Assembly: GCF_900167375.1 (NCBI RefSeq)
Contig: NZ_FUWY01000004.1
Coordinates: 124,001-188,000, forward strand
Source: Anaerorhabdus furcosa
GTDB lineage: Bacteria; Bacillota_I; Bacilli_A; Erysipelotrichales; Erysipelotrichaceae
Direction of reading: 5' to 3'
Length of the DNA stretch: 64,000 nt
Position numbers and translations under genes: made by a program
Shown here: piece after piece, positions 15,927 through 26,522 of the stretch
How the letters are laid out: the number at the start of each line of letters is the position of its first letter
How positions within the stretch are numbered: position 1 is the first letter of the stretch
Notes under the pieces: generated by a model
Told to the model about the DNA's origin: nothing
Database searches by the model: none
What the model saw: the letters and a program-made list of their open reading frames with translations, nothing else

Positions 15927-18458
15927 TTATTTCAACACATCTGCGAATGATGCTTTCGCAAGATATGCATTTGTTAATTCCTTCATCTTCTTTAAATCGC
16001 CTAGCAAGATAAATCCACAAATTAAGTTGTTTGCGAAATACAATTTTTCATAAGTTCCTTTTTGTGAGTCACTAACTTCTACCGTTTTATATTGAATATT
16101 TGGATTTTTCCCAGTATCACCTATTGCGTATAAATTTGTATTCAATCCAAAGAAAGATAATGCTCCTAAAACAGTTGTATACGCTTTATCATCTCCTGCT
16201 GCATTAGCACCAGCAACTTTTCCCATTTCAACTGCTTCTGACCAAAGAGAATAATTAATTTGATCAAACTCTGCGCAATCTCCTGCTGCATAAATATCCT
16301 TATTACTTGTTTCCATATGATCATTGACTACAATTGCACGATTGACTTCAATACCTGCATCTTGAGCAATTTTCGTATTTGCACGTACTCCAGCAGATAT
16401 AAGAACAAGATCCGCAGGAATTACTATTCCATCTTCTAATTCAATACCTTCAACTTTTGTTGTTCCTAAGATTTTCTTTATCTTTACACTTGTATGTAGA
16501 TCTAAACCATTCTTTTGCAATACGTTACGTAAAACATTGGAAGCACCTTCATCAAGTTGGCGTGGCATTAAGTGTGGTAATAATTCCAATACAGTTACAT
16601 GGCATTTTGATTTATGCATCTCCCATGCAGCCTCAAGTCCTAGAACTCCTCCACCAATTACTACAACATTTTTAGTGTTTGGTAATAATTCAGTAATACG
16701 TTTTACATCACTTACGCTGCGAATTGAAATTACCTCTTGAAGTGTACTTCCTTCAATTGGGGGTACAAATGAGGTTGATCCAAGTGCATAAATACATTTG
16801 TCATAAGTAATCACTTCACCTTGATTTAAGGTAACTTCTTTTTTATTTGGATCTAAGCTAACTACTTTTGTATTTAATCTTAAATCTATTTTATTATTTT
16901 TATACCATTCTGCTTTTTCAATTGCCATTTGGTTTTCTGTAAAGTTTGCAAGTAATGCTTTAGTCAACATTGGCCGATTATATGGTAAATATGCTTCCTC
17001 TGATATCATCGTAATCTTGCAAGTATCATTTCTAAAACGAATTTCACGTGCAGCGTTGTATGCAGCTACACCACCACCTAAGATAACAAAATGTTCTTTC
17101 GTATCGTGGTGATGGGTTAAAGTTAAATCTTCCACTGCTATAAAGTTTTCTTTCCCTACACCACATACTGGGCAAATATCTTCTGTATCATCCAAAATCG
17201 CACCACAAATCATACATTTAACTTTACCACTTTTCTTTGGTTCTAATTTTTCATTTTTTTTATCTAAAAGTACACAACCAAAGTTATATCCAAAGTCGTA
17301 TGCTTCAACCAGATTTGCTTCACTTGGTTTAAAACGAATTCTAAAACCATCTACTACTTTTAAACGAACTTGTTTCAAACGCTCAATAATGTGCGGAACA
17401 CCTTCACCACTCCAACCATAGCTTCCAAAAGCACTTGCAAGTTTACCACCATGAACAGGTCCATGAAGAGAAATCGCTAGCTCCCAGATAGGTTCTAATG
17501 CTTCACCAACTATAGTTGGTGTACCAAACAAGATACCATCTGCATACCCTATCTCTTCAAGCACTTTTGCTTTATCAGAATGATTCATATCATAAAGTCG
17601 TACATCTACCGTTCCACTTGCCTTAATACCCTCTTTAATCTTATTCGCAAGTTGTTCCGTGTAGCCATAAGCACTAACATATGGAATGATCACGGTTTTT
17701 CTAACATTTGGGTTCTTCGCTTCACACCATGTTCTATACGTCTTCATAATTTCATCAATCTTGGTATCTAAAACAGGTCCATGTCCCGTACAAATCATAT
17801 CAATCTCTAAATCTTGAATACGGTTTAAACCCTTAACCATGAATGGATTCTTAAATGGTCCAATAATATTATCAAAATAATATTTAAGTGCTTCTTGGTA
17901 ATCTTCTTCATTAGTTACCTTGCTTCTTAAAACATCTTCAAAACTGTAGTGTGCACCAAAAGAATCACATGTAAATAAAGTCTTATCTTCATTAATGTAG
18001 GTAAACATTGTATCTGGCCAATGAAGATTTGGTAATGGCATAAAATAAAGTGTCTTATCACCTAGTGATAAAGTATCCCCTTCTTTAACGGGTAAACTGT
18101 AAAAATCACGATTCATAATTTCTTTCAAGAATCCAATAGCAACTGGTGTTGCAACAATAATAATGTTTGGATTAATCTCAATTAATTTTTCTAAGCTTCC
18201 TGTATGATCAGGTTCAGTGTGATTCAGTACAATATAATTAATTTTTGAAATATCTATTAATGATTTTAGTGTTGATAAATAATCTTCAAAGAAATTTAAT
18301 TTTGCAGTTTCTATCAATGCAATTTTTTCACTACCTTCAACTAAATAAGAGTTGTATGTAGTTCCAAACTTAGTTTCCATAATGATGTCAAATATTTTTA
18401 GTTCCGGATCAAGTACCCCCGTCCAAGTAATTCCTTTTTTTAGTGATAATGTTTTCAT
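15927..18458 (-). CDS. flavodiiron protein fused to rubredoxin and NADH:rubredoxin reductase
   Basis: 843 residues in four modules. (1) Beta-lactamase-like diiron domain, about 1-245, ligands H80-x-E82-x-D84-H85, H146, D165, H226. (2) Flavodoxin domain, about 254-400, FMN loop PYVSAYGYTEQL. (3) Rubredoxin domain, C415-MI-C418 and C429-PV-C432. (4) FAD/NADH reductase, about 455-843, with ILGGGVAAYNAAREI, VVIGGGVLGLEAAWEM and IYAAGDCAEF. Flavodiiron proteins reduce O2 to water and/or NO to N2O; here the whole electron chain from NADH is on one polypeptide, the arrangement described as a class F flavodiiron protein. Cytoplasmic. All diiron ligands are intact. A free rubredoxin gene follows. Confidence 0.93.
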   Translation of the reverse strand: MKTLSLKKGITWTGVLDPELKIFDIIMETKFGTTYNSYLVEGSEKIALIETAKLNFFEDYLSTLKSLIDISKINYIVLNHTEPDHTGSLEKLIEINPNIIIVATPVAIGFLKEIMNRDFYSLPVKEGDTLSLGDKTLYFMPLPNLHWPDTMFTYINEDKTLFTCDSFGAHYSFEDVLRSKVTNEEDYQEALKYYFDNIIGPFKNPFMVKGLNRIQDLEIDMICTGHGPVLDTKIDEIMKTYRTWCEAKNPNVRKTVIIPYVSAYGYTEQLANKIKEGIKASGTVDVRLYDMNHSDKAKVLEEIGYADGILFGTPTIVGEALEPIWELAISLHGPVHGGKLASAFGSYGWSGEGVPHIIERLKQVRLKVVDGFRIRFKPSEANLVEAYDFGYNFGCVLLDKKNEKLEPKKSGKVKCMICGAILDDTEDICPVCGVGKENFIAVEDLTLTHHHDTKEHFVILGGGVAAYNAAREIRFRNDTCKITMISEEAYLPYNRPMLTKALLANFTENQMAIEKAEWYKNNKIDLRLNTKVVSLDPNKKEVTLNQGEVITYDKCIYALGSTSFVPPIEGSTLQEVISIRSVSDVKRITELLPNTKNVVVIGGGVLGLEAAWEMHKSKCHVTVLELLPHLMPRQLDEGASNVLRNVLQKNGLDLHTSVKIKKILGTTKVEGIELEDGIVIPADLVLISAGVRANTKIAQDAGIEVNRAIVVNDHMETSNKDIYAAGDCAEFDQINYSLWSEAVEMGKVAGANAAGDDKAYTTVLGALSFFGLNTNLYAIGDTGKNPNIQYKTVEVSDSQKGTYEKLYFANNLICGFILLGDLKKMKELTNAYLAKASFADVLK

Positions 18459-18558
18459 ATGTATCCCTCCAATGATATCTTATTCCTTCTAAATATTGGT
18501 TGCAACAGATTTACTCTTCTTCTTAACCACTATTTTTTAGTTCGTAAAAACTAACCAT

Positions 18559-19245
18559 TTAAACCAACTTATTTTCTATAAATTCATCCACCACTTTATT
18601 AAATAATTCTGGATTTTTTTGTGCTATAAAATGATCTCCTGGAATGATTTTAAGTTGGCTATCTTGAATCATTTCAGCTATCAATTGTGTATGACTCTCT
18701 TTAATATCATCCTTAGAACCTGCAATCACCAGTGTCTTCGCTTTTATCTTCTTTAACTCTTCTATGTGTATGTTTGGATCTTTTACCATTAAGCGTACCA
18801 TCTCATAGGTTGATATTGCTTTTTTATTAACCCTTGAATAGAGTTTATACCAATTGTATTGTAGTGTTGTTGGAATCTGAAATCGTAGTTTAACCCCTCC
18901 AGTATTCAAATTAGCACCATTGATGATTAACTTATCTACGACATGGGGATACTTTGCAGCAAAAAGAAGTGCAATATTACCACCATCTGAAAATCCTAAC
19001 AAATGGAATTTATCAATCTTATTTACAGTAACATAGTCATATAAATCCTCAACAAACTGTCTTATTGTAAATGGTTTAGTACCTCTTGGTGACAAACCAT
19101 GACCTCTTGTATCAATCGTAATTACTTTATATCGTTGACTAAAGTATTCCACTTGGTAATTAAAATAACTACTATCTTCATTGTTACCATGTAATAGAAT
19201 GAATACTTTACCCTCTCCTTTTGTTTTAGAATAGAGTTTTATCAT
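18559..19245 (-). CDS. alpha/beta hydrolase
   Basis: 228 residues with a full hydrolase triad: nucleophile Ser86 in GFSDGG, Asp near 179-180 in IAGSKDD, and His205 in PGDHF. The oxyanion hole is FILLHGNNED, followed by DTRGHGLS. It resembles small esterases/lipases of the MenH/BioH-like branch, but substrate cannot be assigned. It sits alone between tsf and the flavodiiron gene, with its own ribosome-binding site. An imperfect inverted repeat (TTAGTT/AACTAA) follows its stop but lacks a T run. Confidence 0.82.
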   Translation of the reverse strand: MIKLYSKTKGEGKVFILLHGNNEDSSYFNYQVEYFSQRYKVITIDTRGHGLSPRGTKPFTIRQFVEDLYDYVTVNKIDKFHLLGFSDGGNIALLFAAKYPHVVDKLIINGANLNTGGVKLRFQIPTTLQYNWYKLYSRVNKKAISTYEMVRLMVKDPNIHIEELKKIKAKTLVIAGSKDDIKESHTQLIAEMIQDSQLKIIPGDHFIAQKNPELFNKVVDEFIENKLV

Positions 19246-19298
19246 ATAATCCTCCTCATAACTAAATTCATTATATCACCATGAATCATCATGAATAC

Positions 19299-19326
19299 AA
19301 AAAAAATCCCATCAAATGATGGGATT
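19299..19326 (-). terminator. intrinsic terminator after tsf
   Basis: Stem AATCCCATC/GATGGGATT with a TTT-A loop, followed by TTTTTT on the minus strand. Confidence 0.88.
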
Positions 19327-19338
19327 CATATCTTTGAA

Positions 19339-20226
19339 TTAAGCTCCGATTTTTGCTACTTCTTCAGCAAAGTTTTCTTCACGTTTCTCAATACCTTCAC
19401 CTACAGCATAGCGAACGAATTCAACTACTTCAGTGTTAGCTTCTTTTAAAACTTGACCAACTTTTTTGTCTTGATCTTTGAAGAAGATTTGATCAACTAA
19501 ACTCATTTCTTGTAGTGATTTGCTTACACGACCTTCAACGATTCCTTGTAATACTTTTTCAGGTTTTCCTTTTAAAGATTCATCATTTTTCATGATTTCT
19601 TCTTGGATTGAACGTTCATGTTCAACGATTTCTGCAGGCATATGAGCTCTTGAAACATAGCTTGGGCTCATTGATGCAACTTGCATTGCCATATCTTTAG
19701 CAACTTCAGCATTTGTACTGTCTTTTAATACAACACATGCACTGATTTTTCCACCCATATGGATGTATGAACCAAAGATATCACTATCGTTTTTAGTTAA
19801 TACTACGAAACGACGAAGAGTAATTTTTTCTCCAATTGTAGCTGTAGCATCTACAAAACATTCTTCAACTGTTTTACCTTTCATAGAAAGCTTATTTGCT
19901 TCTTCTAAAGTAGTAACACCAGCATTTAATAATGTTTCAGTAGTTGTATTTAATAAATCTAAGAATTGATCATTCTTAGCAACGAAATCTGTTTCTGAGT
20001 TAATTTCCACTAAGCAAGCTTTGTTTCCATCAACGATAACTTTTGATAATCCTTCAGCAGCAATACGATCAGCTTTCTTTGCTGCTTTAGAAATTCCTTT
20101 TTCACGTAACCAGTCGATAGATTTTTGGATATCGCCATCACACTCAGTAAGTGCTTTTTTGCAATCCATCATTCCAGCGCCAGTAATTTCTCTTAATTCT
20201 TTTACTTGTGCAGCAGTAATTGCCAT
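19339..20226 (-). CDS. tsf: translation elongation factor Ts
   Basis: 295 residues with both EF-Ts signatures: LREITGAGMMDCKKAL near the N-terminus (UBA-like domain) and EINSETDFVAKNDQF (core TDFV motif that displaces the switch region of EF-Tu). EF-Ts exchanges GDP on EF-Tu. It starts two bases after rpsB, the standard rpsB-tsf operon, and ends at a strong terminator. Confidence 0.97.
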   Translation of the reverse strand: MAITAAQVKELREITGAGMMDCKKALTECDGDIQKSIDWLREKGISKAAKKADRIAAEGLSKVIVDGNKACLVEINSETDFVAKNDQFLDLLNTTTETLLNAGVTTLEEANKLSMKGKTVEECFVDATATIGEKITLRRFVVLTKNDSDIFGSYIHMGGKISACVVLKDSTNAEVAKDMAMQVASMSPSYVSRAHMPAEIVEHERSIQEEIMKNDESLKGKPEKVLQGIVEGRVSKSLQEMSLVDQIFFKDQDKKVGQVLKEANTEVVEFVRYAVGEGIEKREENFAEEVAKIGA

Positions 20227-20228
20227 GT

Positions 20229-21278
20229 TTATTCTGCCTCCTTAGTTTCTTCTACTTTTTTTCTAGGAGCTCTTTTAGGTTTTGCTTCACCCTCTACTGC
20301 AGCTTCTTCAGCTACTTTTTTAGGAGCTCTTTTTGGTTTTGCTTCTTCAGCTTCTGGAGCAGTTGCTGCTACAGGTGCTGCTTCAGTTTTTGGAGCTTCT
20401 TCTATATTTTCTCTTTTAGTAAATGAGCGACGTTCACCGAATTGACGACGGTTTTGACCATCTCTAGGACGGCGTTCTTCCATTCTTTGACGACGACGTT
20501 TTTCATTTTCTTCAGCTTGTTGTTCAACATTGATGATAACATCTTTCATTGTGATATCTTCAACTGACATATCTTCTTGATATGCAACTGTTAATAAACC
20601 ACCCTTAGCTTCAACGATAGCATCAGCCATAAGTCCAATCATTAATTTAACTGCACGAATAGCATCATCATTAGAAACAATTGGGTAATCCAACATATCA
20701 GGATCAGCATTTGTATCGATAAGACCAAATACAGGGATGCCTAATTTTTTAGCTTCTGCAACTGCATTGTGTTCTTCAGTAGGATCTACTACGAACAATG
20801 CATCTGGAAGTTTCTTCATTTCTTTAATTCCGCCTAAGAAGTTTTCTAGACGAGTTTGTTTTTTACGCATTAATGCGATTTCTTTCTTTGGATATAAATT
20901 AATTGTTCCATTTGCATCCATTTCTTCAATTTCTAATAAACCTTTGATTGATTTTTGAATTGTACGGAAGTTTGTTAAAATTCCTCCCAACCATCTTTGG
21001 TTTACATAGAATGAACCTGAACGTAAAGCTTCTTCAAGAATTGGAGTTTGAGCTTGTTTCTTTGTACCAACGAATAATACTTTACCACCTTTTTCAGTGA
21101 TATCCTTCATTGCTGCATAAGCATCATCTAACATAGTTTGTGTTTGTGCTAAGTCGATAATGTGTACCCCATTCTTTGCTGTGTAGATATATGGTTTCAT
21201 CTTAGGATTCCATCTACGTGTTTGATGTCCGAAATGAACACCATTTTCTAATAACTTTCTCATTGAAACAACTGACAT
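20229..21278 (-). CDS. rpsB: ribosomal protein uS2 with long basic/acidic C-terminal extension
   Basis: Start is the ATG giving [27 protein letters not shown]; the upstream GTG in frame is part of the GTGAGG ribosome-binding site. The first 240 or so residues are a normal S2. About 100 further residues follow: an Arg-rich block ([21 protein letters not shown]), an Ala/Glu/Pro stretch, and a repeated unit AKPKRAPKK / AKPKRAPRK. Such low-complexity tails occur on S2 in some Bacillota and Mollicutes. S2 joins the 30S subunit late and is needed for S1 or mRNA binding. Role of the tail is unknown. Confidence 0.96.
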   Translation of the reverse strand: MSVVSMRKLLENGVHFGHQTRRWNPKMKPYIYTAKNGVHIIDLAQTQTMLDDAYAAMKDITEKGGKVLFVGTKKQAQTPILEEALRSGSFYVNQRWLGGILTNFRTIQKSIKGLLEIEEMDANGTINLYPKKEIALMRKKQTRLENFLGGIKEMKKLPDALFVVDPTEEHNAVAEAKKLGIPVFGLIDTNADPDMLDYPIVSNDDAIRAVKLMIGLMADAIVEAKGGLLTVAYQEDMSVEDITMKDVIINVEQQAEENEKRRRQRMEERRPRDGQNRRQFGERRSFTKRENIEEAPKTEAAPVAATAPEAEEAKPKRAPKKVAEEAAVEGEAKPKRAPRKKVEETKEAE

Positions 21279-21293
21279 TTTAATTTTCCTCAC

Positions 21294-21397
21294 CTTCCGT
21301 TGTTTTCCTCCACCATTTCTAACATTGACAACTCTAACTTGAGCACGGAGTCAATGAATCCATGATGTGTGAATTAAGCACTGTCGTGCCGAGGTAT
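21294..21397 (-). promoter_or_regulatory. structured 5' leader of rpsB
   Basis: The rpsB mRNA leader contains CATTGAC paired with GTCAATG (7 bp) enclosing a CTC/GAG mini-stem, and a GCAC/GTGC hairpin near the 5' end whose GCACG can alternatively pair with CGTGC inside the second stem. Mutually exclusive pairings in an S2 mRNA leader fit autoregulation by S2. No known leader family could be confirmed by eye. Confidence 0.4.
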
Positions 21398-21426
21398 AAT
21401 ATAGCATAAAATCCCTTTAATTACAA
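21398..21426 (-). promoter_or_regulatory. rpsB-tsf promoter
   Basis: Minus strand TTGTAA, 17-base spacer, TATATT, with TGC before the -10. The -35 lies in the loop of the xerC terminator and the spacer covers its 3' arm. Confidence 0.6.
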
Positions 21427-21435
21427 GGGATTTTG
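21404..21435 (-). terminator. intrinsic terminator after xerC
   Basis: Ten-pair stem AAAATCCCTT/AAGGGATTTT on the minus strand, followed by TTTTATGC; overlaps the rpsB promoter. Confidence 0.75.
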
Positions 21436-22356
21436 TTATTTTCTAGACCGCGGATGTGACATCTTAACAACTTTCTTCAAACGATCTACCGTAATATGGG
21501 TATAAATTTGAGTAGTTGCTAAATTTTCATGTCCCAAGAGTTCTTGTACAACCCTCAAATCTGCACCATTATCAAGCAAATGCGTTGCAAAAGAGTGCCT
21601 TAACATGTGGGGATGAAGCTCCAAAGGAATACCACAACGATCCCCAGCATCCTTCAACATGTATTGTACATATCGATTTGAAACTGGTTTACCACTCTTT
21701 GAAACAAAAAGATAACCATGTTCCTCTTTGATAAATTGACTACGCGCTTCTTGAATATATTTTTTTAGTAATCTGCCACATTTAGGATAAAAAGGAATCA
21801 TTCTCTCTTTATTTCCTTTTCCAAGTACAATTAAAACTTCTTGATCAAAATGGACATCATTTACTTTAAGTGTAGTTGCTTCACTTACACGTAAGCCACA
21901 AGCATAGATAGTTTCAAGGATTGCTCGATCACGCAAACTTCCAGGATCTCTTATATCAAAGCTCGAAAGAATATCTAGCACTTGATCCAGTGTTAAGAAA
22001 TCTGGCAACTTCTTGCTCGTCTTTGGATTTTTAAATCCTTGCACTGGATTGTTTTCAATATTTTCATAGCGATTCAAGTAACGAAAAAAAGACCGCAAAG
22101 AAGAATACACTCTAGAAATACTTGAGTTGGTAACTTTCCTGCCACCAATTTTACCATTTCTAAGTAGTGCAACATAATCCATTACAATCTCTTTGGTTAC
22201 ATCTTCAAAAGAAGACACATCTAAACTAATCAAGTATTCAATAAAACGGTTGATGTCTCTACGATAAGCATCTTCTGTTTTACTTGAGCCTGATTTACTC
22301 ATTTTTATATAATTTAAGAATTGATCTAAACTTTGATCAAGGGTATCACTTCGCAT
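21436..22356 (-). CDS. xerC: tyrosine recombinase XerC-like
   Basis: 306 residues with a SAM-like N-terminal core-binding domain and a catalytic domain carrying all residues: R156 (CGLRVSEA), K180, H250-xx-R253 (HPHMLRHSF), H276 ([11 protein letters not shown]) and nucleophile Y285. XerC-type enzymes resolve chromosome dimers at dif with a partner. The start overlaps the end of trmFO by 31 bases and has only a weak ribosome-binding site, so a start a few codons later is possible. Its position after topA-trmFO is the conserved one in Bacillota; hslV/hslU and codY, which follow in Bacillus, are absent. Confidence 0.9.
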   Translation of the reverse strand: MRSDTLDQSLDQFLNYIKMSKSGSSKTEDAYRRDINRFIEYLISLDVSSFEDVTKEIVMDYVALLRNGKIGGRKVTNSSISRVYSSLRSFFRYLNRYENIENNPVQGFKNPKTSKKLPDFLTLDQVLDILSSFDIRDPGSLRDRAILETIYACGLRVSEATTLKVNDVHFDQEVLIVLGKGNKERMIPFYPKCGRLLKKYIQEARSQFIKEEHGYLFVSKSGKPVSNRYVQYMLKDAGDRCGIPLELHPHMLRHSFATHLLDNGADLRVVQELLGHENLATTQIYTHITVDRLKKVVKMSHPRSRK

Positions 22357-23633
22357 AACTTATCTTGTAGTACTTTAAGAGCTTGAGGTGCATAGGCATC
22401 CTTCTTATCTTTTTTCTTAAAGTCTCCTTCTAATCTAAGTATACCAAAGTTCGCATTCATTGGTTGAAAATGTTTTGCATCAGCATGAGTAATATAGTGC
22501 ACCATTGCCCCCATCATGCATTTGTTTCCCAAGATGACTGGTTCTTGTTTCTTTAATACTTGAGCCATGTTGATTCCTGCAAGCAATCCCGACGCAGCAC
22601 TTTCAACATAACCTTCAACTCCAGTCATTTGTCCTGCAAAAAACAAATCATCTCTTTTTATAGATTGATAAGTTTCTTTTAAACATACTGGCGAATTTAT
22701 AAATGAGTTACGATGCATGACACCATAACGTACAATTTGACAATTTTCCAAACCAGGAATCATATTTAAAATTCTTTTTTGCTCAGGCCAAGTTAAATGA
22801 GTTTGAAATCCAACAACATTATAAAGAGAGGCAACTGCATTATCTTGTCTAAGTTGAACCACTGCATAAGGACGAACTCCATTGTGTTCAAGTCCTACTG
22901 GTTTCATTGGACCAAAAAGTAATGTTTGCATTCCTCTTTTAGCCATTACTTCAAATGGCATACATCCTTCAAAGTATACTTCTTCTTCAAATTCTTTAAT
23001 TGGTACTGTTTGTGCTTGTATTAATTCACGATAAAAAGCATCAAACTCATCTCTTGTCATTGGACAATTGATATAGTCAGCTTCACCTTTATCATAACGT
23101 GATTTAAAATATGCCTTAGAAAAATCAATACTCTCTTTTTCAATAATAGGCGCTGCTGCATCATAAAAGTAAAATTGCGCAGATTCTAAGAAAGCTTGAA
23201 TACTTTTCGATAATGGTTCACTAGTAAGTGGTCCACTTGCTAAAATACAAGGACCCTCTGGTATTTCTATGATTTCATCCATGACTACTTCAATGTTTGG
23301 ATGATTATGTATTTCTTCACTAACACGACGAGAAAACTCTTCACGATCAACCGCCAATGCACTTCCAGCAGGAAGTTTTGTTTCATCTGCAATTTTCATA
23401 ATTAAAGAATTGCACATTCTCATTTCTTGCTTCAGTAAACCAACTGCATTGGTTAATGCATCACTGCGCAATGAATTTGAACATACAAGTTCTGCAAATT
23501 TTTCTGTTTTATGAGCAGGTGTCATTTTCTTTGGACGCATTTCAACGAGTTTCACTTTAAAACCTTGATTTGCTAAATGCCAAGATGCTTCACATCCTGC
23601 AAGTCCTGCTCCAACTACAGTTACATCACTCAT
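22326..23633 (-). CDS. trmFO: tRNA (uracil-54-C5) methyltransferase, folate/FAD-dependent
   Basis: 435 residues. N-terminal FAD-binding motif [19 protein letters not shown] and the GidA-like core through [24 protein letters not shown]. TrmFO makes ribothymidine at position 54 of the tRNA T-loop using methylenetetrahydrofolate and reduced FAD. Full family length. The ATG overlaps the topA stop by four bases, so it is coupled to topA as in most Bacillota. Confidence 0.96.
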   Translation of the reverse strand: MSDVTVVGAGLAGCEASWHLANQGFKVKLVEMRPKKMTPAHKTEKFAELVCSNSLRSDALTNAVGLLKQEMRMCNSLIMKIADETKLPAGSALAVDREEFSRRVSEEIHNHPNIEVVMDEIIEIPEGPCILASGPLTSEPLSKSIQAFLESAQFYFYDAAAPIIEKESIDFSKAYFKSRYDKGEADYINCPMTRDEFDAFYRELIQAQTVPIKEFEEEVYFEGCMPFEVMAKRGMQTLLFGPMKPVGLEHNGVRPYAVVQLRQDNAVASLYNVVGFQTHLTWPEQKRILNMIPGLENCQIVRYGVMHRNSFINSPVCLKETYQSIKRDDLFFAGQMTGVEGYVESAASGLLAGINMAQVLKKQEPVILGNKCMMGAMVHYITHADAKHFQPMNANFGILRLEGDFKKKDKKDAYAPQALKVLQDKLCEVIPLIKV

Positions 23634-25651
23634 TTTTTCTTTGCTGCCTTTCTTCTAAACTTAGGCGCTTCTTCACCTTCAATGTTTTCAATATGTTTAC
23701 ATTTAGGAAAATTACTACATCCTAAGAAGTAATTACCATAACGACTTTTGCGTTTTAATAATTCTGCACCACACTCTGGGCACATTTTACCTGATGGTTC
23801 TGGTTTTTCTTTTTCAGGTTGTTCAATCTTACGTGTATATTTACACTCAGGGAAAGTACTACATGAAATAAATTTACCAAAACGACCTACACGATAAACT
23901 AAATCATTTCCACACTCTGGACATGCTTCACCCACTTTTTCAGCTTCGATCTTTTCCATATTTTCATATGCATGATCTACAAGTGGTTCAAAACGATTAT
24001 AGAAATCTCTTAATGATTTAACATAATCTGTTTCCCCATCAGCAATTCCATCTAATTCACTTTCCATTTGTGCTGTATATTTAACATTAATGATGTCATT
24101 AAAATACTGATCTAATTTCTCAGTTGTTAACTCACCTTGCTCTGTTGGGAAGAATACTTTCGTCTTTGATGTTTCTGTACTTTTTTCTAAACTTACATAA
24201 CCTCTAGCTTGAATCGTATCAATGATCATTGAATAAGTACTTGGTCTACCAATACCTTCTTCTTCCATTTGTTTAATTAAACGAGCTTCACTGTAACGAA
24301 GTGGTGGCTCAGTAAAGTGTTGATTGCTTTTTAATTCTTTTGCATTCATTGTTTCTTTTTCATTTAGTTCTGGTAAAATTACATCTTTACTTGATTCATA
24401 ATCAGAATAAACAGCCAAATAACCATCAAATGCCAGCTCTGTTCCATTGGCAGTAAAATCATGTTTATTTTGTGATAAGGTAACCGCAACTGTATTTGTT
24501 TTTGCAGGTGCCATTAAAGATGCTAGTGCTCTAGCATAAATCATTTTATAAAGTTTATATTGTTCTGCACTTAAATAGTCTTTCACTTCTTCTGGCGTAT
24601 TCGCTAAATTAGTTGGACGAATCCCTTCATGGGCATCTTGACTGTTTTCATCATTCTTAACTTTATAGTTTCCTAAATAATCCTTACCAAAATCATCTAC
24701 GATTTTTTCGTGAGCTGCTTTAATAAATACATCACTTAAACGAGTACTATCGGTACGCATATAAGTAATTAACCCCTCTGTACTACTTTTTAATTCAATC
24801 CCTTCATAAAGTCTTTGTGCAATTGACATAGTTCGTTTTGCACTAAATCCTAACTTAGTTGATGCTTCTTGTTGAAGAGTAGAAGTAATAAAAGGTAGTT
24901 TTGGTTCTTTCTTACGTACTTGTTTCTTAACGTTGGTTATTTCAAATTCACCAAGACATGCTTCATAAGCAGCTTTTGCATCAACTTCATTTTTAAGTTC
25001 TGCTTTCTTGCCATTTATCTTAGCTAAGCTCGCATTGAATTCTTTACCATCCTTATTAAAGATAGCATCCAGTGTCCAATACTCTTCTGGAATAAATGCT
25101 TTGATTTCTTTTTCTCTATCTACAATCAATTTTAAAGCAACAGATTGAACTCTACCTGCAGATTTACTCTTAATTTTATTTTTCAATAGTTTTGATAATT
25201 TAAATCCAATGATACGGTCTAAGATACGACGAGTTTCTTGTGAACGCACAAGCCCCATATCAATGGTACGAGGATGATCAAAAGCACCCAATACGGCATC
25301 TTTTGTGATTTCATTGAAAACAACACGATTGACATCATCCACATCTAATCCTAATACTTGTGCAAGATGCCATGAAATTGCTTCTCCCTCACGGTCCGGG
25401 TCAGTTGCAAGATAGACTTGATCTACTTTTTTAGCACGAGCCTTTAAATCTTTTACAACATCCTTCTTTTCCTTACTTACAGAATAGCTAGGTGCAAAAT
25501 CATTTTCAACATCGACACCGAGTCCATCTTTTCCTTTTATTGCAAGATCACGAATGTGTCCCTTACTTGAGACAACTTCGAAATCCTTTCCTAAATATTT
25601 TTCAATTGTTTTTGACTTTGATGGTGATTCCACAATCACTAAATTTTTCAT
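23630..25651 (-). CDS. topA: DNA topoisomerase I
   Basis: 673 residues from the ATG with GAGGTG upstream ([21 protein letters not shown]). Toprim domain with E9 and DPDREGE (84-90); catalytic Tyr297 in [13 protein letters not shown]. Two C-terminal zinc ribbons are visible (CPECGNDL...CSTFPECKY and CPECGAEL...CSNFPKCKH), followed by a Lys-rich tail. Type IA enzyme that relaxes negative supercoils behind RNA polymerase. Heads the topA-trmFO-xerC transcript. Confidence 0.97.
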   Translation of the reverse strand: MKNLVIVESPSKSKTIEKYLGKDFEVVSSKGHIRDLAIKGKDGLGVDVENDFAPSYSVSKEKKDVVKDLKARAKKVDQVYLATDPDREGEAISWHLAQVLGLDVDDVNRVVFNEITKDAVLGAFDHPRTIDMGLVRSQETRRILDRIIGFKLSKLLKNKIKSKSAGRVQSVALKLIVDREKEIKAFIPEEYWTLDAIFNKDGKEFNASLAKINGKKAELKNEVDAKAAYEACLGEFEITNVKKQVRKKEPKLPFITSTLQQEASTKLGFSAKRTMSIAQRLYEGIELKSSTEGLITYMRTDSTRLSDVFIKAAHEKIVDDFGKDYLGNYKVKNDENSQDAHEGIRPTNLANTPEEVKDYLSAEQYKLYKMIYARALASLMAPAKTNTVAVTLSQNKHDFTANGTELAFDGYLAVYSDYESSKDVILPELNEKETMNAKELKSNQHFTEPPLRYSEARLIKQMEEEGIGRPSTYSMIIDTIQARGYVSLEKSTETSKTKVFFPTEQGELTTEKLDQYFNDIINVKYTAQMESELDGIADGETDYVKSLRDFYNRFEPLVDHAYENMEKIEAEKVGEACPECGNDLVYRVGRFGKFISCSTFPECKYTRKIEQPEKEKPEPSGKMCPECGAELLKRKSRYGNYFLGCSNFPKCKHIENIEGEEAPKFRRKAAKKK

Positions 25652-25695
25652 ACTTTTCACCTCGAAATGTTATTATCCAAACTCTTGTATTGTTT

Positions 25696-25724
25696 ACGAT
25701 ATCCTAAATTAACACACTTTTCAA
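25696..25724 (-). promoter_or_regulatory. topA promoter
   Basis: Minus strand TTGAAA, 17-base spacer, TATCGT, about 40 bases ahead of the topA ATG. Confidence 0.5.
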
Positions 25725-25739
25725 CACATTGCAATGTAT

Positions 25740-26474
25740 TTAAATTTCTATTTTATCAAGCGATGGAATGATTTGAGCTCCTTGATCAATCAATAAATTG
25801 CATCCCTCACCCTCTTTTTCACCCAAACGATGAGGTACCACATAAACCTCTTTTGATAAGGAAATAGCCTCATTTACCGTGAGCATTGTGCCACTTTTAA
25901 TCCTTGCTTCACACACAATACAAGCTTTAGATAATGCTGCAATGATGCGATTTCGCCAAGGAAAATGATGACGTTTTACTTTGGTATAAAACGGATATTC
26001 TGATAAAATCAGATGTTTATTCTTTAGTTCATCATATATCTTTTGATTACAACTTGGATAATTTATGCTCAATCCACTTCCAATAACTGCAATTGTTTTA
26101 CCCTTTTTCAAAGCTACTTCGTGCGCTTTTGCATCAATTCCTTTAGCAAGACCTGATACAATTACATAGCGATTCGCCAAATCTTCAACTAATTTCTCCG
26201 TTACAAAATTTCCATATTCACTTGGATTTCGAGTACCAATAACACTCATACATGATTTTTTAGTTAATGATAAATCTCCTTGATAAAATAAAATCCAAGG
26301 AGGAAATCTTAAATCTCTTAATTGATTTGGGTACTCATGATCAACAATGGTCACATATTGTTCCAGGATAGGTGTAATTATAGGTTCATCATGATTTTTG
26401 ATTTTGAGTGCAATTTTATCCCAATCACCTTCTACTTCATAAGCATAGTAAGCTATTCTCTCTGAATATTTCAT
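25740..26474 (-). CDS. dprA: DNA-processing protein DprA
   Basis: About 244 residues. Rossmann-like DprA core with SVIGTRNPSEYG, VSGLAKGIDAKAHEVAL, AVIGSGLSINYP and EARIKSGTMLTVNEAI. DprA loads RecA on incoming single-stranded DNA during transformation. The second of two adjacent ATGs is preferred because AGGTGA sits four bases ahead of it. Slightly short for the family (usually 280-370), lacking a C-terminal winged helix. No other competence genes are in the window, so a natural transformation role is only suggested. Confidence 0.92.
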   Translation of the reverse strand: MKYSERIAYYAYEVEGDWDKIALKIKNHDEPIITPILEQYVTIVDHEYPNQLRDLRFPPWILFYQGDLSLTKKSCMSVIGTRNPSEYGNFVTEKLVEDLANRYVIVSGLAKGIDAKAHEVALKKGKTIAVIGSGLSINYPSCNQKIYDELKNKHLILSEYPFYTKVKRHHFPWRNRIIAALSKACIVCEARIKSGTMLTVNEAISLSKEVYVVPHRLGEKEGEGCNLLIDQGAQIIPSLDKIEI

Positions 26475-26495
26475 CATATCACCTACTTTTATATA

Positions 26496-26522
26496 CGAAA
26501 TAAAAAGTGGTTTCCCACTTTT
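26496..26522 (-). terminator. intrinsic terminator after rnhB
   Basis: Stem AAAAGTGG/CCACTTTT with a GAAA loop on the minus strand and a following TTTATTT. Confidence 0.8.

Noticed and set aside
18520-18558. TTAGTT/AACTAA inverted repeat after the alpha/beta hydrolase as a terminator
   Set aside because: On the coding strand it is followed by A residues, not T; in the other direction no gene ends there.
20206-20445. plus-strand Ser/Ala/Phe-rich frames opposite the rpsB tail
   Set aside because: They are the antisense reading of the repetitive Lys/Ala/Pro/Glu codons of the S2 tail and have no start signals.
22326-22356. possible frameshift joining trmFO and xerC because of their overlap
   Set aside because: Both proteins are full length with all motifs; the 31-base overlap is simple gene overlap.
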